NCBI GenBank assembly: GCA_031553195.1
Contig: JAVBLV010000005.1
Location: forward strand, 1 to 8,828
DNA: 8,828 bases
Reading direction: 5' to 3'
From: JAVBLV01 sp031553195
GTDB taxonomy: Bacteria; Bacteroidota; Bacteroidia; Bacteroidales; P3
The notes beneath the pieces were generated by a model that searched no databases, was not told the origin of the DNA, and saw only the letters and a list, made by a program, of their open reading frames with translations. Below are positions 1-6,003 of the stretch, in pieces. The position numbers and the translations under genes are program-made. Position 1 is the stretch's first letter. Each line of letters starts with the position of its first letter.

Positions 1-182
1 ATAAGAAAAAAATATCTTAATTTTCATTAAAACAACATCCGTATTATTGAGGAGAGGGGAATGGCATATTTGCCGCTTTTGAGGAAAATATTCTTTACGG
101 AAGCGACGAATATTTGTCAATCCGGTCGCAAATATTCGTGGGCAATGAACACTGTATCAATAAATTATTAAAAACTATATAA
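1..182 (+). pseudogene. Possible decayed 3' end of an unrecognised gene
   Basis: Frame 1 reads about 43 codons from 52 to a TAA at 180-182, with protein-like content (it includes GIFAAFEENILYGSDEYL and ends NKLLKTI). The same frame continues sensibly upstream (LKQHPYY) but is broken by TGA at 49-51 and TAA at 19-21. No start codon stands at the head of the open stretch. This looks like the C-terminus of a gene that has gained stop codons, with the rest lying before the window. I do not recognise the family. An open run of this length could also occur by chance. A 35-codon ATG frame over the same bases (61-168) looks less protein-like. Confidence 0.3.
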
Positions 183-279
183 AGGATTGTTTTTCAAAAA
201 CTTAAAAGAATTGATTAAAAGGCGTTAAAACCGGTTTTCTAATTATTTATCGGATTGATTCATTTCTCTAAAATAAGTT
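183..279. other. AT-rich intergenic stretch with two palindromes
   Basis: No gene is visible here. Two perfect palindromic stretches are present: GTTTTTcAAAAAC at 189-201 and AAAACCGGTTTT at 227-238. Neither forms a classical terminator with a T-run. The second lies about 80 bases before the expected dapF transcription start and could be a protein-binding site, but nothing shows that directly. Confidence 0.35.
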
Positions 280-311
280 TTTGTTTCGTTGAGAAAATCA
301 AACTAAATTTG
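280..311 (+). promoter_or_regulatory. Bacteroidetes-type promoter of dapF
   Basis: A TTTG at 280-283 is followed by a 20-base spacer and TAAATTTG at 304-311. This fits the -33/-7 consensus of the Bacteroidetes primary sigma factor (TTTG, 19-21 bases, TAnnTTTG) exactly. Transcription would begin around 316-320, leaving a leader of about 30 bases before the dapF ATG at 351. It is the best promoter in the window. Confidence 0.8.
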
Positions 312-350
312 CAAAATAATCAACGTATTAAATCCCTTTAAGCCGTTTTT

Positions 351-1145
351 ATGCAAATCCCTTTTTCAAAATACCAAGGAACCGGTAATGATTTTATTAT
401 TATTGATAACCGTCTGTTGCAATTGAAATTATCTGAAAAAGAAATCAACCTGCTCTGCCATAGAAGATTCGGCATAGGCGCCGACGGGTTCATATTGTTA
501 AACGATTCGGATATGCATTGCTTTGATATGCAATATTATAATTCCGACGGAAAAGAGGGGAGCATGTGCGGAAACGGAGGTCGTTGCATAGCTGCATTTG
601 CCAGAAGGTTACAACTTTTCGAAGATAAGGTTGCCTTCAGAGCTGTTGACGGCATTCATCTGGCTGAGATTATCGAAATATGCGCCAATGAAACAATCGT
701 AAAATTGGCCATGCAGGATGTGGACAAAATAGAATCTTTCATGGGAGGATACATTTTAAATACGGGTTCGCCGCATTATGTGGAATTTGTTGAAAACATA
801 AAAAATATAGATGTATTTAGCGAGGGGAAAAAAGTTAGGAATCACCCGTATTTTAAAAATGAAGATGGAATTAATGTAAACTTTGTAGAAGTTAAAGACG
901 ATCATCTTTTTGTCAGGACATACGAACGGGGCGTCGAAGACGAAACTTTCTCATGCGGCACGGGCGTTGTGGCTTCTGCTTTGGTTTATGCACAAAAGAA
1001 CAATGTCGAGAAAGTATCTATCGAAACAAAGGGCGGAAGTTTGCAAGTTTCTTTTAAGCAAAGTCCCACCGGATTCGTAAATATATTCCTACAAGGAAAA
1101 GCGTCGCATGTCTTTGACGGAATTATCGAAACGGATATATTTTAA
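351..1145 (+). CDS. dapF: Diaminopimelate epimerase DapF
   Basis: This cytoplasmic enzyme interconverts LL- and meso-diaminopimelate, the last step before meso-DAP enters lysine synthesis (via decarboxylation) and peptidoglycan. The 264-residue product has the usual two mirrored halves. The N-terminus carries KYQGTGNDF (7-15). The first catalytic cysteine lies in MCGNGGRC (Cys73) and the second in SCGTG (Cys202), preceded by the substrate-binding YERGVEDET. The length is close to the family norm of about 270, and both cysteines of the two-base, cofactor-free mechanism are present. The ATG at 351 is supported by a promoter about 40 bases upstream and by the family-typical start right before KYQGTGNDF. 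It is probably the first gene of a plus-strand run with the GNAT gene and mltG. An LL-DAP aminotransferase gene, which I recall as a common downstream neighbour in related genomes, is absent here. Confidence 0.97.
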   Translation: MQIPFSKYQGTGNDFIIIDNRLLQLKLSEKEINLLCHRRFGIGADGFILLNDSDMHCFDMQYYNSDGKEGSMCGNGGRCIAAFARRLQLFEDKVAFRAVDGIHLAEIIEICANETIVKLAMQDVDKIESFMGGYILNTGSPHYVEFVENIKNIDVFSEGKKVRNHPYFKNEDGINVNFVEVKDDHLFVRTYERGVEDETFSCGTGVVASALVYAQKNNVEKVSIETKGGSLQVSFKQSPTGFVNIFLQGKASHVFDGIIETDIF

Positions 1146-1198
1146 TGGAGAACTGAAAGTAATAAGCTATAAACCACAAATTTTAAACCCATTATATT

Positions 1199-1226
1199 CA
1201 CTTTCCATTTTCAACTCCCAACTCAA
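1199..1226 (+). repeat. Short degenerate 7-base tandem repeat
   Basis: The dapF-GNAT gap contains four consecutive imperfect heptamers: CACTTTC, CATTTTC, AACTCCC and AACTCAA. An inverted partner, GAAAGT at 1155-1160, could pair with ACTTTC at 1200-1205. Pyrimidine-rich heptads of the AATTCTC/AATTTTC kind are, from memory, frequent between genes in Bacteroidetes; their role is unknown to me. With only four degenerate units, this may be a remnant or coincidence. Confidence 0.35.
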
Positions 1227-1238
1227 AAAAATAAACGT

Positions 1239-1763
1239 ATGAAACAAATAAAGATAAAACTACGCGCCATAGAACCTTCCGACATAGATTTAATCTATTC
1301 CTGGGAAAATAATCCGGAAGTATGGGATGTGAGCAATACGTTGATTCCTTTTTCCCGGCACACATTAGAGCAATACATATTATCTACCCAAAATCTGGAT
1401 ATATATATCGGACGTCAATTGCGATTAATGGTCGACGCATATGAAAACGACTCCCCCAAAACAGTTGGAAGTATTGATCTGTTTGATTTTGATCCGGCTC
1501 ATTTACGCGCGGGAGTCGGAATTTTAATCGATGGAAAAGAAAGGCAAAAAGGTTATGCAACAGAGGCTTTAAAAGAATTAATCGTTTATGCATCCTCTAT
1601 TCTGCATCTCCACCAACTCTATTGTAATATTCTATCGTCCAATCATTTTAGTTTAAAAATTTTTCAATCATTAGGTTTTTCAATCATCGGATTGAAAAAA
1701 GAGTGGCTAAAATTGAACAACTCATGGCAAGATGAATATATGCTCCAATTATTATTACAATAA
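1239..1763 (+). CDS. GNAT-family N-acetyltransferase (RimJ/RimL or SpeG-like)
   Basis: A 174-residue single-domain acetyltransferase that should transfer acetyl from acetyl-CoA to an amine; the substrate cannot be told from the sequence. The start (KIKLRAIEPSDIDLIYSWENNPEVW, residues 5-29) is typical of the Acetyltransf_3 branch that includes RimJ/RimL and SpeG. The core beta strand GVGILID (92-98) leads into the acetyl-CoA pyrophosphate loop ERQKGYATEAL (101-111), matching Q/RxxGxG/A. The C-terminal NHFSLKIFQSLGF (135-147) is the conserved motif B. The full domain is present. It lies 93 bp after dapF and 81 bp before mltG, so co-transcription is possible. Placement among peptidoglycan genes does not establish a wall-related substrate. 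Confidence 0.9.
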   Translation: MKQIKIKLRAIEPSDIDLIYSWENNPEVWDVSNTLIPFSRHTLEQYILSTQNLDIYIGRQLRLMVDAYENDSPKTVGSIDLFDFDPAHLRAGVGILIDGKERQKGYATEALKELIVYASSILHLHQLYCNILSSNHFSLKIFQSLGFSIIGLKKEWLKLNNSWQDEYMLQLLLQ

Positions 1764-1844
1764 AAGAATATATTTTTATTGTTTTCGTTCTATAAAGAAT
1801 CTATTTTAAACATTTATCGTCCAACAAATATTCCAAGATACTTC

Positions 1845-2924
1845 ATGAACGCCAAAACGACAAAGAAAAAAAAAGGGAAAAACAAGAAAATAAACAAGAA
1901 AGGATTGCTGATTGGTTTTCTTGTTTTTATTTTTGTATGCGTTATCCTATCATTATCTGCTTATAGCTATCTTAAAAATCAAAGAATCGATCTGCACGGC
2001 AAAGAAAAAACTTATTTATACATTCCAACCCATTCCTCTTTTCAAGGAGTTGTCGACAGTCTGGTAAAATACAAATACATACAGGATGAAGCTTTTTTTT
2101 CCTGGCTTGCGCGGCGAAAGGGATACGTAAATTCCGTAAAAGCCGGCCGCTACGAACTTAAAAACAAGATGGGAATAAATACTTTGCTGAACCATTTAAA
2201 AACAGGCAAGCAAGTCCCCGTTCAACTTGTCATTCAAAAGTCCAGAACGAAAGGAATCTTTGCGGGAAAAATTGCCCAAAAATTAGAAGTTGATTCCACG
2301 GAATTATATTCTTTGCTTAATGATCCCTTATTTTTGGGGCAATATCAGGTTTCGCCCGAAAATGCCCTAACTCTTTTTATTCCTAACACTTATGAATTTT
2401 ACTGGAACACAAATGCCGAAGCGTTTATTAAACGCATGTATAAAGAGAATCAGGCCTTTTGGAATCAAGATCGTTTAGAAAAGGCTCAAAAACTCGGATT
2501 AAGTCCCTCGGATATTGTAATTCTGGCTTCTATTGTAGAAGAAGAAACGATCAAAAACAGCGAAAAACCAATTGTTGCGAGCGTATATTTGAATCGTTTG
2601 CGGAGAGGAATGAAGTTACAAGCGGATCCTACGGTAAAATTTGCCGTTCAGGACTTTGGAATCAGACGTATATTATTCAAGCATCTGGAAAAAGATTCGC
2701 CTTACAATACTTATATTTACGAAGGCTTGCCTCCCGGGCCAATCTGCATACCCAATGTGTCGTCGATAGATGCAGTATTGGAAAACAAGGAGACAGATTA
2801 TTTGTATTTCTGTGCGAAAGATGATTTTTCGGGTTATCACAGTTTCGCGTCAACATCTACAGAACACATGCGGAATGCAAGGAAATATCATCAGGCGTTA
2901 ACCCAGCGTAAAATTACCCAATAA
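1845..2924 (+). CDS. mltG: Endolytic murein transglycosylase MltG (YceG-like)
   Basis: This inner-membrane lytic transglycosylase cleaves nascent glycan strands within the chain, leaving 1,6-anhydro-MurNAc ends, and is thought to set strand length. From the chosen ATG the product is 359 residues: a lysine-rich cytoplasmic head (1-19), one membrane segment (about 20-43), a LysM-like region with the RYELKNKMGINTLLNHLKTG segment (102-121), and the YceG catalytic domain. ILASIVEEET (226-235) contains the catalytic glutamate, most likely Glu232 by match to the E. coli IVEKET motif. QADPTVKFA (259-267), SPYNTYIYEGLPPGPI (285-300) and the YFCAKDDFSGYHSF end (321-334) are family hallmarks. An in-frame TTG at 1779 would add 22 residues, but ATG at 1845 places the usual short basic head before the membrane segment. 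The stop codon abuts the 3' end of the opposite-strand SRP RNA. Confidence 0.95.
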   Translation: MNAKTTKKKKGKNKKINKKGLLIGFLVFIFVCVILSLSAYSYLKNQRIDLHGKEKTYLYIPTHSSFQGVVDSLVKYKYIQDEAFFSWLARRKGYVNSVKAGRYELKNKMGINTLLNHLKTGKQVPVQLVIQKSRTKGIFAGKIAQKLEVDSTELYSLLNDPLFLGQYQVSPENALTLFIPNTYEFYWNTNAEAFIKRMYKENQAFWNQDRLEKAQKLGLSPSDIVILASIVEEETIKNSEKPIVASVYLNRLRRGMKLQADPTVKFAVQDFGIRRILFKHLEKDSPYNTYIYEGLPPGPICIPNVSSIDAVLENKETDYLYFCAKDDFSGYHSFASTSTEHMRNARKYHQALTQRKITQ

Positions 2925-2928
2925 AAAA

Positions 2929-3025
2929 GGGGTAAGCTCCTTATATCGCACCGCTCAACCATCTACCCTTGCTACCTTCCAGTCCTGGGGGAGTTCAACG
3001 GGAGCTGGTCGTATAAGACTTACCC
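2929..3025 (-). ncRNA. ffs: Small signal recognition particle RNA (4.5S type)
   Basis: Read on the minus strand, about 97 bases form one long hairpin: GGGTAAG at the 5' end (3025-3019) pairs with CTTACCC at the 3' end. The apical part reads CCCCCAGGACTGGAAGG then TAGCAAGGG, which is the conserved SRP domain: a GGAA tetraloop flanked by the asymmetric AGG.../AGCA loop that binds the Ffh M domain. The RNA works with Ffh and FtsY in co-translational targeting of membrane proteins. It lacks an Alu domain, as in other small SRP RNAs. The terminal stem is followed by six T on the minus strand (2928-2923), a built-in terminator that runs into the mltG stop codon. A consensus promoter lies 5 bases before the 5' end. 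The exact ends are inferred. Confidence 0.93.
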
Positions 3026-3029
3026 TTTG

Positions 3030-3061
3030 CAAAGGTACAAAAAAATACAAAATCCAAGCAA
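3030..3061 (-). promoter_or_regulatory. Promoter of the SRP RNA
   Basis: On the minus strand TACCTTTG (3037-3030) matches TAnnTTTG exactly, and TTGC (3061-3058) lies 20 bases upstream as a partial -33 element. The RNA 5' end at about 3025 falls at the expected distance from the -7 box, which independently supports both calls. Confidence 0.75.
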
Positions 3062-3098
3062 TAACTCAATTAAATTTTTCCCCGATAAACAAATCTAA

Positions 3099-3165
3099 GA
3101 GGTTGTTTAAATTTTTGTGGAAAAGATTTTGAGAGATAAAAATAGCGAGTTTGCAGGCGGAATAA
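3099..3165. repeat. Possible edge of an inserted or repeated element
   Basis: The stretch beginning GAGGTTGTTTAAATTTTTG (3099-3117) resembles, from memory, the terminal inverted repeats of IS5-like elements (GAGnnTGTTTAAA). It has stops in the frame of the coding remnant that follows and does not read as protein in that frame. The right limit is uncertain; 3165 is the last stop before the remnant opens. No matching inverted copy and no transposase occur in the window, so an IS end, a MITE scar or plain non-coding sequence are all possible. Confidence 0.3.
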
Positions 3166-3345
3166 CTGACGCGCTGGATTCCCGGTAACGCTTTACTGAA
3201 AGAATACGAGGTACAAAAAGGAGTAACTTTGAACGGAAATTTGAAGAACCTTTTAATCAATCAAATCAGTATTACAAAAGAGTCCATCATCATAAGCGGC
3301 AATGTAAGCGGTAACCTGAAAGTAAATGTAGGAGAAGTTTTTTAA
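3166..3345 (+). pseudogene. C-terminal remnant of a DUF4403-like protein
   Basis: About 59 codons are open from just after TAA 3163-3165 to TAA 3343-3345, with no usable start codon or promoter. The residues have an alternating beta-strand pattern: GVTLNGNL (19-26), ISITKESIIISGNVSGNLKVNV (34-55). This resembles the C-terminal end of Bacteroidetes DUF4403 (lipid-binding-like, beta-rich) proteins, where a GV-L-G-L strand and an IT--GI/II--G--G-L--- strand close the domain; that assignment is from memory and tentative. Upstream, the frame is stopped at 3163 and 3130, where a possible repeat edge begins. The simplest reading is a gene whose 5' part was lost by insertion or deletion, leaving its tail between the SRP RNA and anmK. 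Confidence 0.45.
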
Positions 3346-3393
3346 AATATAATCCAACAAGTGACGGTATGATCTTTAATCAAATTATGAAGG

Positions 3394-4476
3394 TTAAAAT
3401 ATTCCCATTATACTGCCTCCGCAACAAGCTTCCTTTGCTCCCGTAACTTTTGGCAGACAATTCATTTCATGCCTGAAACGTAATACGCCCAAAAATGCAA
3501 AAATTAACGCTTCCTTATAATTGACCAATAATTTGTCGGGAACAACAACCGTTTGCTTAAGAAACGATTGCAGACGTTCTATTAAAAAACAATTAAAAGC
3601 CCCTCCCCCGGTTACAATCATTTTTTCTTCAGGGTTCGAAACAATTGCTTGGGAAATCTGGTATGCTATATGTTCCGTAACCGTACAAAGTTTGTCTTCA
3701 ATAGAAATAGACGTTTCCCAAATAACAGGACGCAAACATTCCAAATACCACTCCTTCCCCAACGATTTCGGATTAGGGAGTCGATAAAATTCCAACGCAT
3801 TCAATTTGTCGAACAATTGCTTGTTGACAAACCCTTTCCTGGCATTCCGGCCTTCAGGATCATATTCTAAATGCAGCAAAGCCGCCAGTTCATTCAACGC
3901 CATATTACATGGAACAATATCGAAAGCAATCCTGTTATTTTCATTATCCCAATAAGAAATATTAGCTATTCCTCCCAAATTCAAGCAAAAATCATATTCA
4001 TGAAATAAATATTCATCGCCCGCAGGAACCAAAGGAGCGCCCTGTCCGCCAAGCGCTACATCCAGCAAACGGAAATCGCAAACAACCGGCAAACCCGTCT
4101 CGGCGACAATTGCATTTCCTTCTCCAATCTGAGTTGTAAACCCTAATGCCGGTTGATGAAAAATGGTATGTCCGTGCGAAGCAATAAAATTGACAAATAA
4201 ATCATGTTTTTTTATGAAAGCGGCTACCTGCCGTCCCATAAAATGCCCGAGTTCCGTATGCGTTTTTATGAATTCCAAAGATGATGCATTCTCTACTTCC
4301 GACAAACGTCTTTTCCATTCGGGAGAATATGATATTGTTTCAGCCTTCAAGATACGGAAATGCCATTTAGTATTGTTGTCATGCGCGAAATGGCAAAAAG
4401 CAATGTCGAGGCCGTCTAAAGAAGTCCCCGACATCAACCCGATTACGTTGTATTCCTTAAGGATAAAGGGATTCAT
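3394..4476 (-). CDS. anmK: 1,6-anhydro-N-acetylmuramic acid kinase AnmK
   Basis: This cytoplasmic kinase opens the 1,6-anhydro ring of anhydro-MurNAc and phosphorylates it to MurNAc-6-phosphate with ATP, feeding recovered wall sugar into GlcNAc-6-P through the MurQ etherase. The 360-residue product has the full family layout of the ASKHA fold: the phosphate loop GLMSGTSLDGLDIA (13-26), ASHGHTIFHQP (99-109), DFRLLDVALGGQGAPLVPAGD (134-154), CLNLGGIANIS (164-174), VTGGGAFNCFLIERL (288-302) and KEALIFAFLG (321-330). The usual FDxGPxN motif is FDIVPCN (185-191), a variant I associate with Bacteroidetes. It begins 17 bp after the murF stop and is probably translated from the murF transcript. No clear terminator follows it. 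Confidence 0.96.
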   Translation of the reverse strand: MNPFILKEYNVIGLMSGTSLDGLDIAFCHFAHDNNTKWHFRILKAETISYSPEWKRRLSEVENASSLEFIKTHTELGHFMGRQVAAFIKKHDLFVNFIASHGHTIFHQPALGFTTQIGEGNAIVAETGLPVVCDFRLLDVALGGQGAPLVPAGDEYLFHEYDFCLNLGGIANISYWDNENNRIAFDIVPCNMALNELAALLHLEYDPEGRNARKGFVNKQLFDKLNALEFYRLPNPKSLGKEWYLECLRPVIWETSISIEDKLCTVTEHIAYQISQAIVSNPEEKMIVTGGGAFNCFLIERLQSFLKQTVVVPDKLLVNYKEALIFAFLGVLRFRHEMNCLPKVTGAKEACCGGSIMGIF

Positions 4477-4493
4477 CTTTTATTATTCATTTA

Positions 4494-5780
4494 CTATAAA
4501 CAACCGATTATTTTTTCCATTGCAATACCCCTTGAGCCTTTAATTAAGATCAAAGCATCATGAACCGGATGATTTTTAAAATACAAAGCGGTTTCGTCGG
4601 AAGAGGGAAACCATAAAACAGACGGATTGCCGGCGGCAAATGCAAATTCCTCCCCTACAAATATTACTTTTTCAAAATCTTTTTCCATCGTCAAATCAAA
4701 AATGTCTTCATGTTCTTTGGAACTAAAGGCGCCTAATTCGCGCATTCCGCCTAAAAAAACCATTTTATGCGGCGCCTGAAGACGATCGAAATTTTCTATT
4801 GCCGCTTTCATACTGCTCGGATTGGCATTATATGAATCCACAATTAACCGGTTTGCCTGGGTTTCTAAAAGTTGCGAACGGCTATTGGAGGGCGTATAAT
4901 TTTCCAGCGCTTTTTTACAAAGTTGCGGAGAGACGTCAAAATATCTTCCTATACAAATTGCAGCCATTGCATTCTCAAAATTATACCCTCCTATTATTTG
5001 AGTGTCTACTTCCAATGTTCCGGAATGATTTGTAAAAGAAAATTTCAAATACGAAGGAGAAGGTAGTATTTCTCCTCTACAATCTGCAATAATATTCTGA
5101 CCGTATAATATCCGGTTGCATGAAACGCTTAAATCCATAAGAAGAGGATCATCTGCATTTACAAAAATGTATCCTTTATTTTGAGAGATAAACGCATATA
5201 ATTCCGTCTTCGCTTTTACAACGCCCTCAAAACTTCCGAAGCCTTCCAGATGAGCTTTTCCTATATTAGTAATAATTCCAAAATCCGGCAAGGCAATCCG
5301 GCATAGTTGTTCTATTTCATGCAAATGATTTGCTCCCATTTCTATAATTGCAATCTCCGTTTCCTGGGATATGGAAAGCAACGTTAACGGAACCCCGATA
5401 TGATTATTCAAATTTCCTTTGGTAGCGGCACACTTGTATTTCTCAGACAAGACGGCATAAATTAGTTCTTTTGTAGTCGTTTTACCATTGGTTCCGGTAA
5501 TTCCGATAACAGGAATCATTAATTGCTTCCGGTGGTGTAGCGCTAATTTCTGCAAGGTTTCCAGAACATTATCCACCAAAATATAACTATCTCCATTTTT
5601 GTATGCCGAATCATCGATAATGGCATAAGAAGCACCTTCCGACAAAGCTTTTTCTGCAAAACTGTTTCCATCAAAATTTTCGCCCTTTAAAGCAAAAAAA
5701 ATAGATCCTCCGGAAATATTACGCGTATCGGTAGAAATTTTACCAAGCTTTTTATATAGGTCGTAAATAAACTCAATCAT
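4494..5780 (-). CDS. murF: UDP-MurNAc-tripeptide D-alanyl-D-alanine ligase MurF
   Basis: MurF joins D-Ala-D-Ala to UDP-MurNAc-tripeptide with ATP, the last cytoplasmic step of peptidoglycan precursor synthesis. The 428-residue product shows the three Mur-ligase domains. The N-terminal substrate domain includes STDTRNISGGSIFFALKGENFDG (16-38). The central ATPase has the P-loop GITGTNGKTTTKELI (93-107), KGNLNNHIGVP (121-131), EMGANHLHEI (147-156), TNIGKAHLEGFGS (171-183) and the KAKTEL segment (189-194), where the family's carbamylated lysine lies. The C-terminal domain has NSRSQLLE (299-306), DSYNANPSSM (315-324), LGGMRELG (343-350) and KGSRGIAMEKI (414-424). The length is close to the roughly 430-450 typical of the family. 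It is the first gene of a minus-strand pair with anmK, linking precursor synthesis to recycling. Confidence 0.97.
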   Translation of the reverse strand: MIEFIYDLYKKLGKISTDTRNISGGSIFFALKGENFDGNSFAEKALSEGASYAIIDDSAYKNGDSYILVDNVLETLQKLALHHRKQLMIPVIGITGTNGKTTTKELIYAVLSEKYKCAATKGNLNNHIGVPLTLLSISQETEIAIIEMGANHLHEIEQLCRIALPDFGIITNIGKAHLEGFGSFEGVVKAKTELYAFISQNKGYIFVNADDPLLMDLSVSCNRILYGQNIIADCRGEILPSPSYLKFSFTNHSGTLEVDTQIIGGYNFENAMAAICIGRYFDVSPQLCKKALENYTPSNSRSQLLETQANRLIVDSYNANPSSMKAAIENFDRLQAPHKMVFLGGMRELGAFSSKEHEDIFDLTMEKDFEKVIFVGEEFAFAAGNPSVLWFPSSDETALYFKNHPVHDALILIKGSRGIAMEKIIGCL

Positions 5781-5874
5781 AGTGTTAAACCCAACTTAAT
5801 TTCTATAGAAAAACGGGAGCCCCATTATTTTAAACAATCGTTTTTTAAAATGTTCCCTTATTTGAATCAAGGCG

Positions 5875-5906
5875 CCAAATTACTAATAATAACTAATTCA
5901 TGCAAC
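5875..5906 (-). promoter_or_regulatory. Weak candidate promoter for murF-anmK
   Basis: On the minus strand, TAATTTGG (5882-5875) matches TAnnTTTG at all but one fixed position, with GTTG (5906-5903) 20 bases upstream. It would give a leader of roughly 85-90 bases before the murF ATG. This is the best match found in the divergent gap, but it is not a perfect consensus. Confidence 0.35.
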
Positions 5907-5970
5907 TTTTTCTTGAACCTGCCATATAAAATCTTTCTTTGAAATCTCGTGTTGTTTCTTATTATTTTAT

Positions 5971-5978
5971 TACCTTTG
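5971..5978 (+). promoter_or_regulatory. -7 box of the DHH/FKBP gene set
   Basis: TACCTTTG matches the Bacteroidetes TAnnTTTG box exactly. The -33 part is poor (a TTG at 5952-5954 is only 16 bases away). Transcription from about 5985 would leave about 20 bases before the GTG at 6004, which supports that start codon. Confidence 0.6.
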
Positions 5979-6003
5979 CACACTGTGTAAGAAATCCATA
6001 AAC

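Noticed and set aside
61..168. A 35-codon ATG frame preceded by the purine-rich GAGGAGAGGGGA
   Set aside because: The overlapping frame 1 looks more protein-like, the encoded peptide has no recognisable features, and Bacteroidetes rarely rely on Shine-Dalgarno sequences, so the GGAGAGG match carries little weight.
1779..1844. An upstream TTG start that would lengthen MltG by 22 residues
   Set aside because: The extra residues are not typical of MltG, and the ATG at 1845 gives the usual short lysine-rich head before the membrane segment.
3066..3260. A minus-strand 64-codon open frame across the repeat edge and the gene remnant
   Set aside because: It spans two unrelated segments, has no promoter or known domain, and competes with a plus-strand frame that looks far more like protein.
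3365..3373. GGTATGATC here and its reverse complement GATCATACC at 8710-8718, as a possible long-range inverted repeat
   Set aside because: Nine bases in an 8.8 kb window can match by chance, and the flanks share nothing.
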